Assembly: GCF_001984215.1 (NCBI RefSeq)
Contig: NZ_CP019420.1
Location: forward strand, 2,418,001 to 2,482,000
Source of the DNA: Mycobacterium sp. MS1601
GTDB lineage: Bacteria; Actinomycetota; Actinomycetes; Mycobacteriales; Mycobacteriaceae
Length of the DNA stretch: 64,000 nt
Reading direction: 5' to 3'
Shown: piece by piece, positions 37,664 through 51,894 of the stretch
Layout of the letters: each line of letters opens with the position of its first letter
Numbering within the stretch: position 1 is the first letter of the stretch
Notes under the pieces: generated by a model
What the model was told of the DNA's origin: nothing
Seen by the model: the letters and a program-made list of their open reading frames with translations, nothing else
Databases searched by the model: none
Translations under genes and position numbers: made by a program

Positions 37664-38415
37664 CCGTCGACCTGCATCCCACCGACTGGGCTACCGCTGT
37701 CGAATACGCCTCCGTGTGCGGGGCGGTGGTGGTCTCCGGTGGCACGGCGGTTCAGCCGTGGCTCAACACCACCGGGTCCAGACCTGCGTTCCTGGTTCAT
37801 CTCCGCGACATCCCCGACATCGATGCCGTCCATGACACCTCGACGCAGCTGCAGCTGGGCGCCATGGTCACCATCGACAATCCGTCGTTGATCCCGTGGT
37901 TCGGCCGCGAAGGCCCCGGTTGGTTCGCCACCGCCGCTGTGCGTGCACGCGCGACGGTGGTGGGCAACGCGGTGTCACGGTTGAGCCCCGCCGAACTCGG
38001 ACCGCTGTTGACCGCGGTGGACGGTCGCGTCCAGACCACGTCCGGACAGTCGCTGCCAGTGGCCGACGTGATCGGCGACGGCGCCGGCGAAGGGCAATTG
38101 GCGACGGCGATCCGGCTGCGGCGTCCGGACCGGATCAGCTTTCACCGCGTGTCCCCACGGTCGCGCGTCAGCAGAATCGAACTCGGGTTGTGCGCAGCTG
38201 TGGGCAACGGCTGCGGGGCCGCGCTGGTGGTCACACCAGGTGGCCGGCCCTATCCGGTGGCCGGCGGCGCCGACGGCCCATGCGCGGACTTCATCGGTGC
38301 GGTCCGGGAAAGGTTTATCCAGCTACGGGCCGATGATCAGCGCGGGCTCGACACCATCACGGAACTCGCCCGGCGGGTGCATCACGACCTCCACACCGGC
38401 ACCACCGCCCGATGA
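37660..38415 (+). CDS. Molybdenum hydroxylase FAD-binding subunit
   Basis: This flavin subunit has 251 residues. The FAD_binding_5 motif VVVSGGTAVQPW corresponds to the usual AGGT loop, and ATVVGNAVSRLSPAE to the T(I)GGN region. It passes electrons from the iron-sulfur subunit to an acceptor such as NAD. The ATG at 37660 overlaps the large-subunit stop by four bases. The C-terminal CODH-flavoprotein domain is present but short. Confidence 0.85.
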   Translation: MTVDLHPTDWATAVEYASVCGAVVVSGGTAVQPWLNTTGSRPAFLVHLRDIPDIDAVHDTSTQLQLGAMVTIDNPSLIPWFGREGPGWFATAAVRARATVVGNAVSRLSPAELGPLLTAVDGRVQTTSGQSLPVADVIGDGAGEGQLATAIRLRRPDRISFHRVSPRSRVSRIELGLCAAVGNGCGAALVVTPGGRPYPVAGGADGPCADFIGAVRERFIQLRADDQRGLDTITELARRVHHDLHTGTTAR

Positions 38416-38882
38416 CCGCCTTCGACGTCGACGGCACCAGCGTGCCGCTGCCTCAGACGGGCACCCACAGCCTGTGGGATGCGCTGGAGGCCGGGGGAGT
38501 GGACGTGCCCCACGGTTGCGGCACCGGCCACTGCGGTGCGTGCACGGTGCTGCTCGACGGCAGACCCACACCGGCGTGCATCGTGCCCAAGGCAGCGGCG
38601 GCGGGAGCGGCGGTACGCACCGCCCGGACCACCGCACTGATACAGCTGATCGAATCCATGGCCGCCGCAGGAGCAGTGCAATGCGGGTTTTGCTCGCCGG
38701 GCATGGTCGTGACCTTGTCGTGGGCGATTCGCGGTGCGGTCGCGCAGGGGCAGTGCCTGGACGAGCACCAGGTGCGGGAACTACTGGTGGGTCATCTGTG
38801 CCGCTGCACGGGGTACACCGCCGTGGTCCACGCTGCGGTGGCCACCTGCCGGACGATGCTGGAAGACAGTCGCCCGTCTTGA
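38412..38882 (+). CDS. Molybdenum hydroxylase [2Fe-2S] subunit
   Basis: This 156-residue protein binds two [2Fe-2S] clusters. The plant-type ferredoxin motif is PHGCGTGHCGACTVLLDG with a later PAC, and the second helical cluster motif is QCGFCSPGMV with LCRCTGYT. It links the molybdenum and flavin subunits. It overlaps the FAD subunit gene by four bases and is the last gene of the island: tRNA-Ala follows on the opposite strand eight bases after the stop. Confidence 0.92.
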   Translation: MTAFDVDGTSVPLPQTGTHSLWDALEAGGVDVPHGCGTGHCGACTVLLDGRPTPACIVPKAAAAGAAVRTARTTALIQLIESMAAAGAVQCGFCSPGMVVTLSWAIRGAVAQGQCLDEHQVRELLVGHLCRCTGYTAVVHAAVATCRTMLEDSRPS

Positions 38883-38889
38883 ATCTTTG

Positions 38890-38962
38890 TGGAGCCTAGG
38901 AGATTCGAACTCCTGACATCTGCCTTGCAAAGGCAGCGCTCTACCAACTGAGCTAAGGCCCC
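38890..38962 (-). tRNA. alaT: tRNA-Ala (anticodon TGC)
   Basis: A 73-base cloverleaf folds with acceptor GGGGCCU and its complement, D arm UAGCUCAGUUGGUAGAGC, anticodon loop UUUGCAA reading TGC, and T arm AGGAGUUCGAAUCUCCU. CCA is not encoded. It forms the left boundary of the conserved tRNA pair; the catabolic island ends against its 3' end. Confidence 0.96.
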
Positions 38963-39072
38963 GTATCGGAGGTGGTGTCATCGACGCTGTGCCAGACCTC
39001 GACACCGCGACGGGACCGGATCACCGCCAAGCCCACGCTGACGACCGCCAACAGGACAAGCATCCGTTTCAC
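38953..39072 (-). CDS. DLW-39-family small protein
   Basis: This 39-residue protein starts with GTG at 39072, preceded by GGAGGAG. A short basic and hydrophobic N terminus (VKRMLVLLAVVSVGLAVI) suggests one membrane segment, followed by the family-like EVWHSVDD motif around the conserved Trp. DLW-39 proteins are known between the Ile and Ala tRNA genes of actinobacteria. The stop TAG lies inside the 5' end of tRNA-Ala, so coding sequence and tRNA overlap by ten bases. Function unknown. Confidence 0.8.
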   Translation of the reverse strand: MKRMLVLLAVVSVGLAVIRSRRGVEVWHSVDDTTSDTGP

Positions 39073-39108
39073 GGTGCACTCCTCCTGTTGGCCGTCCGTG
39101 AGCTCTGG

Positions 39109-39182
39109 TGGGCCTAGGAGGACTCGAACCTCCGACCTCTTCGTTATCAGCGAAGCGCTCTAACCGCCTGAGCTATAGGCCC
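39109..39182 (-). tRNA. ileT: tRNA-Ile (anticodon GAT)
   Basis: A 74-base cloverleaf folds with acceptor GGGCCUA, anticodon stem CUUCG/CGAAG around CUGAUAA (anticodon GAT) and T arm CGGAGGUUCGAGUCCUCC. CCA is not encoded. The order gyrA, DUF3566 gene, ileT, alaT is as in other mycobacteria. Confidence 0.96.
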
Positions 39183-39243
39183 GTACTCTTCTGCGACCGA
39201 GCAGCGAGATTACCGCACCGATGCCATCCCGACCAAAACGGTG

Positions 39244-40026
39244 TCAGTCCCGGTCAGCCAAGGTGACTTCCACGCCGCCGACGATGTCGGTGGTGACGTT
39301 GTAGATGAACGCCCCCACCGTGGCCAGCGCGGTCAGCAAGACGATGTTCACCAACCCGATCAGCAAAGCCCCGCCGAAAATGGTGCCACTGGAAACCAGT
39401 TCACCACCGGTGCTGCCGCTGGTGCTGGTCAGCAGGTCACCGACGTTGCTGTTGAGCTTCGTCCACACGCCCATACCGCCGAGCACCAGGTACAGCACCG
39501 CGACAGCGATCATCCACACGAAGAACAGCGCGACGGACAGCAGCAGCGACACCTTCATCGCGCTCCACGGGTCCACTCGGCGGATCTGCATGCTGGCGCG
39601 CACCGGACCATCCTTGGTGCGGGGGGCCACCTGGACACGTCCGCCGCCGGAGCGTTGCGCCGACGGCGCCTCGGCCGGCTTGCGCTGCTGCTGCGGCCGC
39701 GGGGCTGCCGCGGAGAGGTCCGGCAGCTCGCTGGCGTATTCCTTGGTGGCATCTGTCGGTGCCTGGGCGCCAGGGGCAGCCGTACCCGCCAGGTAGCGGG
39801 TTGGTCGCTCAGGCGGGGCGGACGGACGCTGGGATTCGACGGGCCGGGCCGGGCCGGACTGCTGGGGCCGGCCGGCCCCACGCTGCCACGGCGGTACCTC
39901 GCCGCCCTCACCCACGCGGGCGGGCGGCGAGGCGGGCCTGGCGCCCGCTCCCGTCCGCTCGCCCCCGTGTCCGTTGGCGGGACTATCCCCGGGTGCGGCG
40001 TGACCCGGGTCCTTCGGTGAACTCAC
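39244..40026 (-). CDS. DUF3566 transmembrane protein (Rv0007-like)
   Basis: This 260-residue protein has a long Pro/Gly/Ala-rich cytoplasmic region (about 1-165) followed by a DUF3566 domain with two membrane segments (about 170-195 and 225-250; [40 protein letters not shown]). The GTG at 40026, with AGGAG upstream, is preferred; the longer frame would run into gyrA. It directly follows gyrA and is likely co-transcribed with it. Molecular function unknown. Confidence 0.88.
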   Translation of the reverse strand: MSSPKDPGHAAPGDSPANGHGGERTGAGARPASPPARVGEGGEVPPWQRGAGRPQQSGPARPVESQRPSAPPERPTRYLAGTAAPGAQAPTDATKEYASELPDLSAAAPRPQQQRKPAEAPSAQRSGGGRVQVAPRTKDGPVRASMQIRRVDPWSAMKVSLLLSVALFFVWMIAVAVLYLVLGGMGVWTKLNSNVGDLLTSTSGSTGGELVSSGTIFGGALLIGLVNIVLLTALATVGAFIYNVTTDIVGGVEVTLADRD

Positions 40027-40048
40027 TGTGCTCCTAGTGCGCGGACGA

Positions 40049-42580
<2,532 letters not shown>

Positions 42581-42597
42581 TCAATTGATCCTCAGGG

Positions 42598-44664
<2,067 letters not shown>

Positions 44665-44831
44665 TTACCTTGCGATTCTACCGCTTGCTGCAGACAGGAC
44701 TGGAGCTCAGGGCGCGTTTCCAGCCAGCTAGTTGAGCCGTGCGCAAGATTTTTTGGATATAGGTGCCTCACGAGGGCTTCCACGTGAGATTCCGCGCTTC
44801 TTGCGCCTCTCAGCCGATAAGATGCAGAGCC

Positions 44832-45410
44832 TCAACCGTAGGTGTCGCGGGGACCACGCCCGGCGATGTGTCGGGGGCCCTTGCGCCACGACGGAGCTGT
44901 GGGTCCGGTGATCTTCATCGACGTCACCACACCGTCGCCCACGGCGGCGGCGATCTTGGCCAGCAGTTGTGACTGGACCATCCGCAACTGCGTCGCCCAG
45001 GCGGTGGACTCGGCGGACACACTGAGCACTCCGTCGCGCAGCGACGTCGGCGTGGCGTGGGAAGCGATCTGTTCGCCGACCACCGTGTTCCACTGTCCGA
45101 AAACTGCGCCCTCGGCCACCTGCTTGTTCCAGCCGCGTGTGGCCGCAAGATCGCGGACCGCGGCGGCGAGCGTCTGCGGATCACGTCGGTCCGGACCCGG
45201 ACCCGACCAGGCCCGCCTGCTGCGAGCGCCGCCGACGCGCTTCGGCGCGGGGGAGCGGCCACCGCGGCCGGTGTCCTTACCCTGACTCCTGGCCGCACCG
45301 CGGGCCTCTTCCAGAGTGCGCCGAACCAGATCCATCCCCGACAGATGGGCCAGATGCGGGGGAGGTTTGACGGGGCCGTCCTCGGAATCGAACGAGTTCT
45401 CGTTCGTCAT
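44832..45410 (-). CDS. dciA: DciA-type helicase loader (DUF721, Rv0004-like)
   Basis: This 192-residue protein has a disordered basic N-terminal region and a DUF721 KH-like domain (about 85-165: [40 protein letters not shown]). Members load the replicative helicase DnaB where DnaC is absent; the mycobacterial protein is required for replication. The ATG overlaps the recF stop (ATGA), so the two are coupled. Confidence 0.92.
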   Translation of the reverse strand: MTNENSFDSEDGPVKPPPHLAHLSGMDLVRRTLEEARGAARSQGKDTGRGGRSPAPKRVGGARSRRAWSGPGPDRRDPQTLAAAVRDLAATRGWNKQVAEGAVFGQWNTVVGEQIASHATPTSLRDGVLSVSAESTAWATQLRMVQSQLLAKIAAAVGDGVVTSMKITGPTAPSWRKGPRHIAGRGPRDTYG

Positions 45411-46561
45411 GATGTCACCACCGAAATTCGTCCGTGATCGGATTCTTGCAGATCAACACGGATCCGTCGGACATCCCACTCTGCCGGTACATCCTCTTCC
45501 ACGGCGGCGGTGACCAGAACCTGCTCTGCCGAGGCAGCCACGGCAGCCAGCGCCCGACGGCGCGCATTGTCCAGTTCGGCGAAGACATCGTCGAGAAGCA
45601 ACACCGGGTCACTGCTCTCTTGGCGCAGCAGCTCATAGGACGCCAGCCGCAGCGCCAAGGCCATGGACCACGATTCTCCGTGGCTGGCATAACCTTTCGC
45701 TGGCTGTTCCCCCAGCCAGAGCTCCAGATCATCGCGGTGCGGACCCACCAGGCAGACACCTCGTTCGAGTTCGGCATCACGGCGCCGGGCCAGTGCGTCC
45801 AGCAGCGCCGCCTCCAGGAACTCGACATCCTCGGCGGCACCAACTTCTCGCACCTGCTCCACCGAACTCCGGTAGTTGATCGACGCGGGCCGCGACGGCG
45901 GCGCCAGCACCTGGTACGCCTTCTCGACTTCGGGTCCCAATGCCGCGACAAGCTGCAGCCGGGCGGCGATCAGCTCAGCACCATGCGCTGCCAGATGCCC
46001 GTCCCAGACATCGAGGGTGTCCAGCACCGAACTGTCTCTGCGATACCGACCGCCGGTAGCGGTTTTCAGCAGAGCTGTTCGCTGCTTGAGCACTTTGTCG
46101 TAATCTGTACGGACAGCAGCTATTCGGGGTCTCCGCACCGTTGCCAGGTCATCGAGATACCGGCGTCGTTCACTGGGGTCGCCGCGAACCAGCGCCAGAT
46201 CTTCCGGTGCGAACAGAACTGCATGCAAGACACCGAGCACTTCACGTGGGCTCCGAACAGGGGACCGGTTGAGCCGGGCCTTGTTCGCCCGGCCGGCCGC
46301 GATCTCCAGATCCACCGCCAGTTCCCGACCCTCGTTCACCACGATTGTCGATACCAGTGCGCGTCCGGCACCTGACCGGATCAGCGGCGCGTCGGTTGCG
46401 ACTCGATGCGAATTCAAGGTCGACGAGTACCACAGCGCCTCAACCAGATTGGTTTTGCCGTGGCCATTCGGACCGATGAAGACCGTGCGTCCCGGTTCGA
46501 GATCCAGGTCGACAGTCTCCCAGGAGCGGAAATCGCGCAAGCCGAGGTGGCGGACGAACAC
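45407..46561 (-). CDS. recF: DNA replication and repair protein RecF
   Basis: This SMC-like ATPase of 384 residues acts in RecA loading at gaps. Walker A is [14 protein letters not shown], the signature region [13 protein letters not shown] and Walker [13 protein letters not shown]. The GTG at 46561 ([14 protein letters not shown]) matches the family start; the frame is open further up through the end of gnd. The stop overlaps the dciA start. Confidence 0.95.
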   Translation of the reverse strand: MFVRHLGLRDFRSWETVDLDLEPGRTVFIGPNGHGKTNLVEALWYSSTLNSHRVATDAPLIRSGAGRALVSTIVVNEGRELAVDLEIAAGRANKARLNRSPVRSPREVLGVLHAVLFAPEDLALVRGDPSERRRYLDDLATVRRPRIAAVRTDYDKVLKQRTALLKTATGGRYRRDSSVLDTLDVWDGHLAAHGAELIAARLQLVAALGPEVEKAYQVLAPPSRPASINYRSSVEQVREVGAAEDVEFLEAALLDALARRRDAELERGVCLVGPHRDDLELWLGEQPAKGYASHGESWSMALALRLASYELLRQESSDPVLLLDDVFAELDNARRRALAAVAASAEQVLVTAAVEEDVPAEWDVRRIRVDLQESDHGRISVVTS

Positions 46562-46568
46562 TTTGGCC

Positions 46569-47462
46569 CTAGCCGGACAGCCCGATCCGCTTGACCGCAT
46601 GCCCACCGAATTGCTTCCGCAGTGCGGCAACGGCTTTCATGGTCGGCGAATCATCTTGGCGAGACAGGAAGCGGGCGAACAGCGAAGCCGCGATTCCCGG
46701 CACGGGCACACGCAGTCGGATGGCCTCTTCCACGGTCCACCGACCCTCGCCGGAATCCTCTGTGTAACCACTGATCTCAGCCAGGTCGGGATCTTCCTTG
46801 AGTGCCTTGGCCAGTAGCTGCTGCAGCCATGAGCGAACCACAGTGCCGTTGGTCCACGCCTGGAACACCGCCTGTGGATCCTTGACCAGGTCTTCGGCGG
46901 CCAACACCTCGTAGCCCTCGGCGTACGCCGTCATCAACGCGTACTCGATGCCGTTGTGCACCATTTTCGTGAAGTGGCCCGCACCAACAGGTCCGGCGTG
47001 GACGAAGCCGTCTTCTAGGGCTCCCGGCGGACGCAGCGTGTCGAAGATGGGCATCAGGCGTGCGATGTCGGCGTCACTGCCGCCGACCATCAGTCCGTAA
47101 CCTTCGGTGAGTCCCCAGATTCCGCCGGACACGCCGGCGTCGACAAAGCCGATTCCCTTCTGGCCCAACAGTTCTGCGTGGGGTGCATCCTCGGTGTAGC
47201 GCGAGTTTCCGCCGTCGATCACCAGGTCACCCTCGCTGAGAACCTCGGCCAGGCCGACAATCGTCTCATGGGTGATGGGTCCGGACGGCACCATCACCCA
47301 GACCACCCGGGGGGCTTCCAGGGCTGCAGCCAGTCCCGCCAGATCGGGCACATCGCTGACCTCCGGGCGTGGGTCGTAACCCACCACCTCATGGCCACCC
47401 TGGCGTAGCCGCTCGCGCATGTTGAAGCCCATTTTGCCCAACCCGACAAGACCCAACTGCAT
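46569..47462 (-). CDS. gnd: 6-phosphogluconate dehydrogenase, decarboxylating (short form)
   Basis: This pentose-phosphate enzyme of 297 residues oxidises 6-phosphogluconate to ribulose 5-phosphate. The N-terminal Rossmann motif is [13 protein letters not shown], with the substrate-binding [10 protein letters not shown] and the catalytic Lys in [17 protein letters not shown]. The short bacterial (GndA/YqeC-like) form lacks the long C-terminal extension of the E. coli enzyme. A gnd between dnaN and recF is also found in M. smegmatis. It lies seven bases ahead of recF. Confidence 0.93.
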   Translation of the reverse strand: MQLGLVGLGKMGFNMRERLRQGGHEVVGYDPRPEVSDVPDLAGLAAALEAPRVVWVMVPSGPITHETIVGLAEVLSEGDLVIDGGNSRYTEDAPHAELLGQKGIGFVDAGVSGGIWGLTEGYGLMVGGSDADIARLMPIFDTLRPPGALEDGFVHAGPVGAGHFTKMVHNGIEYALMTAYAEGYEVLAAEDLVKDPQAVFQAWTNGTVVRSWLQQLLAKALKEDPDLAEISGYTEDSGEGRWTVEEAIRLRVPVPGIAASLFARFLSRQDDSPTMKAVAALRKQFGGHAVKRIGLSG

Positions 47463-47493
47463 GCGAATACCCTTCCTCGACGAATAGGAACAA

Positions 47494-48695
47494 TCAGCCC
47501 GGGAGACGGACGGGCATCAGCAGATACACATAGTCCGTCTGCTTCGCCGGAAACGGACCACTGCCGGTAGGTGCTGCTTCGGTGTCATCGCCGGAAGCCG
47601 GCCGCAGCACTGCCGGCTTGCTCGGGTGGTGAACCCGAAGGCCACCCGGTCAGAATGCAGCGAACTGAGCCCATCGGTGAGATAAGTCGGGTTGAACGCG
47701 ATGGTCAACGGCTCGCCGGCGAATTCCACCGCGAGATCCTCCTCGGCGCGACCCACATCGTCAGCGCCGGCCGACAGACGCAGCACGCCGTCGCCGAACT
47801 CCATCCGCACCTGCGCTCCACGATCGGCCACCAGTGCCACACGCTTGATGGCTTCGGTGAGCTCGGCAACACCCATGGTGGCGACGGCGGTGTGCTCACT
47901 GGGCAGCAGCTGGCGGAACTTCGGGAACTCGGCGTCGAGAAGACGTGTGGTGCTGCGCTTGCCACTGCTGCGGATACCGAGCAGACCTTCCTTGCCCACG
48001 GTGGGTCCGGATCCCAGCGACAGGTGAACGTCGGTTCCGGAGGTCCCGGTCTTGGCGGCCTCGGCCAACGTCTTGGCAGGAACCAATACGGCTGCTTCGG
48101 TGTCCGGGCCTGTTGTCGACCAGGTCACTTCACGGACCGCCAGACGGAATCGGTCGGTGGCGGCGAGCACCACGTTGTCCCCCGAGATCTCCACCCGGAT
48201 ACCGGTGAGCATGGGCAAGGTGTCGTCGCGGCCGGCGGCCACTGCCACCTGGCCGATGGCTTCTGCGAACAGATCAGCGGCCACCATCCCGGTGTCGTCG
48301 GGCAGGGTAGGCAGCGTCGGGTAGTCCTCGACGGCCATGGTGGGCAGCGAGAACCGGGCACTACCGCAGGTCAGTGACACTCGGGTGCCTTCGACGCTGA
48401 CATCCACCGGCTTGTTGGGCAACGCGCGAGTGATGTCCGAAAGCAGCCGCCCAGATACCAAAACACTTCCAGGAGAGGCTATTTCAGCCGCAACCTGCAC
48501 TTCGGCAGACACTTCGTAGTCGAATCCGGAGATGGTGAGCCCTTCATCGGACCCGGTCAGCAGCACTCCGGCGAGCACCGGGACGGTGGGTCGGGAAGGG
48601 AGACTGCGCGCAACCCATGCAACGGCGTCGGCGAAGTCATCTCGAACCAGGCGGAACTTCAGATCGGTCAGTCCCACGGTGGTGGCCACGGCCAT
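47494..48695 (-). CDS. dnaN: DNA polymerase III sliding clamp (beta), with apparent frameshift near the 3' end
   Basis: This is the processivity clamp, with three repeated clamp domains. As read, the frame runs from 48695 to 47517 (392 residues), but after FGFTT it turns into an unrelated basic, Cys-rich end ([13 protein letters not shown]). Adding one base in the GGG run at 47624-47626 (CCC on the coding strand) restores [13 protein letters not shown] and the conserved end [13 protein letters not shown], stopping at 47494-47496 (400 residues, the normal length). I therefore annotate the full span. dnaN is essential and its C-terminal strand is structural, so a sequence or assembly error is more likely than a real mutation. 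Confidence 0.9.
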
Positions 48696-49061
48696 AGCGT
48701 CCCTTCAATCACAAAATCAAGTCCAGCAAAGCTCATCGGTCGGCGGTCTGCCCACCGCCATGACGTCATCAACTCGAGCCCCGCCACAACGACCGTAGCC
48801 GCAGTCGAAGAACCACCGTAGAGCTTTCTCCTGGAACTTGAAAGCTAATCGATGGGGCCGACATCTGCGCTGCAAGACGCCGTCGCGCGGGTGTGGAGTG
48901 GATGTCCCCAAGGCCCTTCTGTTGGAAAGAGAATTAGAGATATAGATGAGTAACAGTATTAGGGGCTGTGCACACTGTGGATGACGGGGTTCCGATGCTG
49001 ACCAGAGCGGTATCCGGCTGTGGAGAAGCAGTGGATCGTTGTGCGGACAACGTCGAGGGCC

Positions 49062-49070
49062 TGTGGACAA
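49062..49070 (-). promoter_or_regulatory. DnaA box in oriC
   Basis: TGTGGACAA is the reverse complement of TTGTCCACA, the preferred mycobacterial DnaA box. Confidence 0.8.
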
Positions 49071-49119
49071 CATGAAGTTGTGTGGTTCTCTCCCAGATTT
49101 TGGGCGGCCGGCAACCAGG

Positions 49120-49128
49120 TTGTCCACA
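49120..49128 (+). promoter_or_regulatory. DnaA box in oriC
   Basis: TTGTCCACA is an exact box facing the one at 49062; a weaker box CGTCCACA follows at 49133-49140. Confidence 0.8.
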
Positions 49129-49255
49129 GCGACGTCCACACGGTGAGTGGGGCTCGAGTGATCACTGTGACGAAACTTTTTCCGTGGATCGGCAGGACGC
49201 GCGGCGCGGCGACACGCCGACGACGTCGGTGATGACAAGAAAATGAGGGTGAGAT

Positions 49256-50776
49256 TCAGCGCTTGGAGCGCTGACGAATCCGTGCGGTGAGCTCTTTGAC
49301 GTGATCGAAGACCTCTCGGCGGTAAGCCATCTCGTTGAGGATCTTCTTCTGCGCGTACATCACCGTGGTGTGATCGCGGCCGAAGGCCTGACCGATCCGA
49401 GGCAGTGACAGGTCGGTCAACTCGCGGCACAGATACATCGCGATCTGCCGCGACTGCGCCAGTGCCCTGGTCTTGCCTGGCCCGCGCAGTTCCTCGACAG
49501 TGGTGTCGAAGTACTCGGCGGTGGCGGCCATGATGGTGGCGGCACTGATCTGCATGGTGCCTGCATCGGCGATCAGATCCCGCAGGACGATCTCGGCCAG
49601 GGCCTTGTCGATCTGGGTCTGGTTCAGCGACGCGAAGGCGGTGACGCGGATGAGCGCGCCCTCGAGTTCGCGGATGTTGCGTTCAATGCTGCTGGCGATG
49701 AGCTCGAGGACGTCGTCCGGAACGTCGAGACGTTCCATCTGCGCCTTCTTGCGCAGAATCGCGATGCGCGTCTCCAACTCGGGAGGCTGGACGTCGGTGA
49801 TCAGGCCCCATTCGAAACGGGTCCGCAAGCGATCTTCCAAAGTGGCCAGCTGTTTCGGCGGCCGATCCGAGGAGATGACGATCTGCTTGTTGGCGTTGTG
49901 CAGCGTGTTGAAGGTGTGGAAGAACTCTTCCTGGATACCTTCCTTGCCCTCGATGAACTGGATGTCATCAACCAGCAGGACGTCGATATCGCGGTAACTG
50001 CGTTTGAACGCGACCTTGCGGTCGTCGCGCAGTGAGTTGATGAAGTCGTTGGTGAATTCCTCGGTCGAGACGTACTTCACGCGCATGCCCGGAAAGAGAC
50101 GTTGGGCGTAATTGCCCGCGGCATGCAGCAGATGGGTCTTGCCGAGACCCGATTCACCCCAGATGAACAGCGGGTTGTAGGCCCGCGCGGGGGCTTCGGC
50201 GATCGCAAGCGCGGCGGCGTGCGCAAACCGGTTGGATGCGCCGATGACGAAGGTGTCGAAGGTGTACCGGCGGTTGAGGCTGGCACCTTCGGCGGCCGGC
50301 GACGGCTGGGTGTTGCGGTGGCCGTTGAAGTACGACGGCCAACTCTCGTGGGCGCTGGCTAGGGCCTCGCTGTCCTCGTCGACCTCGTCGGAGTCCGCGG
50401 GAGTGTCGGGAATCTCAGGAGTGAGATCGGTGACCAATGTCTGGGAACCGTCGCCGTCGGTGTCGGCGGGCGGGGCGATCCGGACACCGAGCTCGACGCG
50501 TTGGCCCAACCGGCGACTGAGTGCGTCTGTGATCTGAATGCGCAGGTGACGTTCGATCTCGTTCTGCACAAAGCTGCTGGGTACCGACAGCAGGGCGAAG
50601 CCCTCGACGATGGTCAACGGTTGCACCAGCTTGAGCCACGCACGTTGCTGCGGGGTCAGTGGGCGGACCAGGCTTTCCCCATTGGCGCCGTTCGCGGGGT
50701 AGGGGAGATCGCCGTTGAGTTCGGAAACGACCTCACTCCACATGCTGGCGAAGGTGGAACCGGGGTCATCAGTCAA
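49256..50776 (-). CDS. dnaA: Chromosomal replication initiator DnaA
   Basis: This AAA+ initiator of 506 residues opens oriC. Domain I is N-terminal, a variable acidic linker follows (about 110-165), and domain III has Walker [14 protein letters not shown] and Walker [12 protein letters not shown]. Domain IV ends with the DNA-binding signature [15 protein letters not shown] place the start at TTG 50776, giving the mycobacterial N terminus (TDDPGSTF) with GGGGGA upstream; the open frame continues to an ATG at 50836, whose extra residues do not resemble the family. A DnaA box at 50845 suggests autoregulation. Confidence 0.96.
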   Translation of the reverse strand: MTDDPGSTFASMWSEVVSELNGDLPYPANGANGESLVRPLTPQQRAWLKLVQPLTIVEGFALLSVPSSFVQNEIERHLRIQITDALSRRLGQRVELGVRIAPPADTDGDGSQTLVTDLTPEIPDTPADSDEVDEDSEALASAHESWPSYFNGHRNTQPSPAAEGASLNRRYTFDTFVIGASNRFAHAAALAIAEAPARAYNPLFIWGESGLGKTHLLHAAGNYAQRLFPGMRVKYVSTEEFTNDFINSLRDDRKVAFKRSYRDIDVLLVDDIQFIEGKEGIQEEFFHTFNTLHNANKQIVISSDRPPKQLATLEDRLRTRFEWGLITDVQPPELETRIAILRKKAQMERLDVPDDVLELIASSIERNIRELEGALIRVTAFASLNQTQIDKALAEIVLRDLIADAGTMQISAATIMAATAEYFDTTVEELRGPGKTRALAQSRQIAMYLCRELTDLSLPRIGQAFGRDHTTVMYAQKKILNEMAYRREVFDHVKELTARIRQRSKR

Positions 50777-51371
50777 CGACAGATCCCCCTGATTCGAACA
50801 GCTTCCGTGCATAACCGACCAATGGAGAGCAACCATCCACAGAGTTATCCACAGATGTGGACAGGGCGACGGTTGTCCTCGTCTGGCAGTGTAGCGGCGA
50901 CGCGATGTGGGTTCGATTCACAGACGGCCCGCGCTGATGACCAGGGCGGTGCGGTCCATGGAGGCTCTCGACCCGGCATCCTCGCTTCGTGGTCTCGGCC
51001 GTCCCGGTCGGAAACGGCATTGGCAGAAGCTAACAGTTTTATCTCGGAGTGCCAACCGTTCCACAACATTCCGGAAAGGTTCCGCCCGCACACCGCCGGC
51101 ACGTGCGCGGGTTGATGCCGGTGACCCGTCTGAGGTTGGTGTTTCCGGTTCGGGCGGGCGGAGAACTAGCAGGTTTGACCCAGCGCAAGCACGTCAGTAC
51201 CCTCGAACAGTCGCCCGAACGTCGGCGGCACGGCAGCGAACCCGGATTGGTTTGTCGATCCGTGTGAACCGCGCCGGTTACGAGCAAGACGCATGAGCTT
51301 ACCAACGGCCATGGTGTTCGCCTGTGAATGCAGGTGGGTGTCGTGGCCAAACGCAACGAGGAGAGACAGCC
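50777..51371. other. dnaA-rpmH divergent intergenic region
   Basis: About 595 non-coding bases separate the divergent dnaA and rpmH genes. The dnaA-proximal part has an exact DnaA box (50845-50853) and a related site at 50856-50864 (TGTGGACAG). The rest should carry the dnaA and rpmH promoters. I see no further gene. Confidence 0.6.
50845..50853 (+). promoter_or_regulatory. DnaA box in the dnaA promoter region
   Basis: TTATCCACA is the exact consensus box, about 70 bases upstream of the dnaA start, with a second partial box at 50856-50864. It is suited to autoregulation of dnaA. Confidence 0.75.
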
Positions 51372-51515
51372 GTGGCCAAGGGCAAGCGGACCTTCCAGCC
51401 GAACAACCGGCGCCGCGCGCGGGTGCACGGATTCCGACTCCGGATGCGCACGCGCGCAGGCCGCGCGATCGTGACCGGCCGGCGCCGCAAGGGGCGTCGC
51501 TCGCTGACTGCCTGA
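51372..51515 (+). CDS. rpmH: 50S ribosomal protein L34
   Basis: This very basic protein of 47 residues ([16 protein letters not shown], ending [13 protein letters not shown]) belongs to the large ribosomal subunit. It starts with GTG at 51372. It is followed by rnpA in the usual order. Confidence 0.96.
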
Positions 51516-51537
51516 TTCACACAGGCAGTCTCCGACG

Positions 51538-51894
51538 TTGCTCCCCGCGCAGTATCGGATGACCCGGTCCACCGACTTCGGTACCACCGTCAAATGTGGG
51601 GCCCGGGCGGCGCAGTCTGACCTCGTCGTTCATCATCGCTGCGACGAGGGCCATCCCGACGGGCCACGAATCGGCCTCGTCGTCGCCAAATCGGTCGGAT
51701 CCGCTGTGGTGCGGCATCGTGTCGCCCGCAAGCTTCGCCATGTCGCCCGCACCGTGATCGACGATCTGGAGCCCTGTGACCGCGTCGTCATCCGGGCGCT
51801 GCCCGGGAGCGCAAACGCGTCGTCGACATCCTTGGACCGTCAGTTGAAAGCCGGGTTGAAGCGCACCCACCATGTACTGGGTGTGCGCAGATGA
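51538..51894 (+). CDS. rnpA: Ribonuclease P protein component
   Basis: This 118-residue protein subunit of RNase P helps the catalytic RNA mature tRNA 5' ends. Family segments are [34 protein letters not shown] and [11 protein letters not shown]. It starts with TTG at 51538, which matches the family N terminus. The stop overlaps the yidD ATG (ATGA). Confidence 0.92.
   Translation: MLPAQYRMTRSTDFGTTVKCGARAAQSDLVVHHRCDEGHPDGPRIGLVVAKSVGSAVVRHRVARKLRHVARTVIDDLEPCDRVVIRALPGSANASSTSLDRQLKAGLKRTHHVLGVRR

Larger units (their letters stand above)
48696..49255. other. oriC: oriC region between dnaN and dnaA
   Basis: This 560-base non-coding region lies between dnaA and dnaN, the mycobacterial origin position. 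Exact DnaA boxes are at 49062-49070 (TGTGGACAA) and 49120-49128 (TTGTCCACA). Weaker sites include 48976-48984 (TGTGGATGA), 49018-49026 (TGTGGAGAA) and 49133-49140 (CGTCCACA). An AT-rich stretch at about 48919-48962 could be the unwinding region. The region also holds the dnaN promoter. The exact origin limits are inferred. Confidence 0.85.

Noticed and set aside
44752..44762. Fifth copy of the GntR motif (TTTGGATATAGG) downstream of dciA
   Set aside because: It differs in the right half of the motif and belongs to the gyrB promoter region, away from the island; treated as coincidence.
47494..47640. Programmed ribosomal frameshift in dnaN
   Set aside because: No slippery heptamer or downstream pseudoknot is apparent, and clamp genes are not known to use recoding; an error or mutation is simpler.
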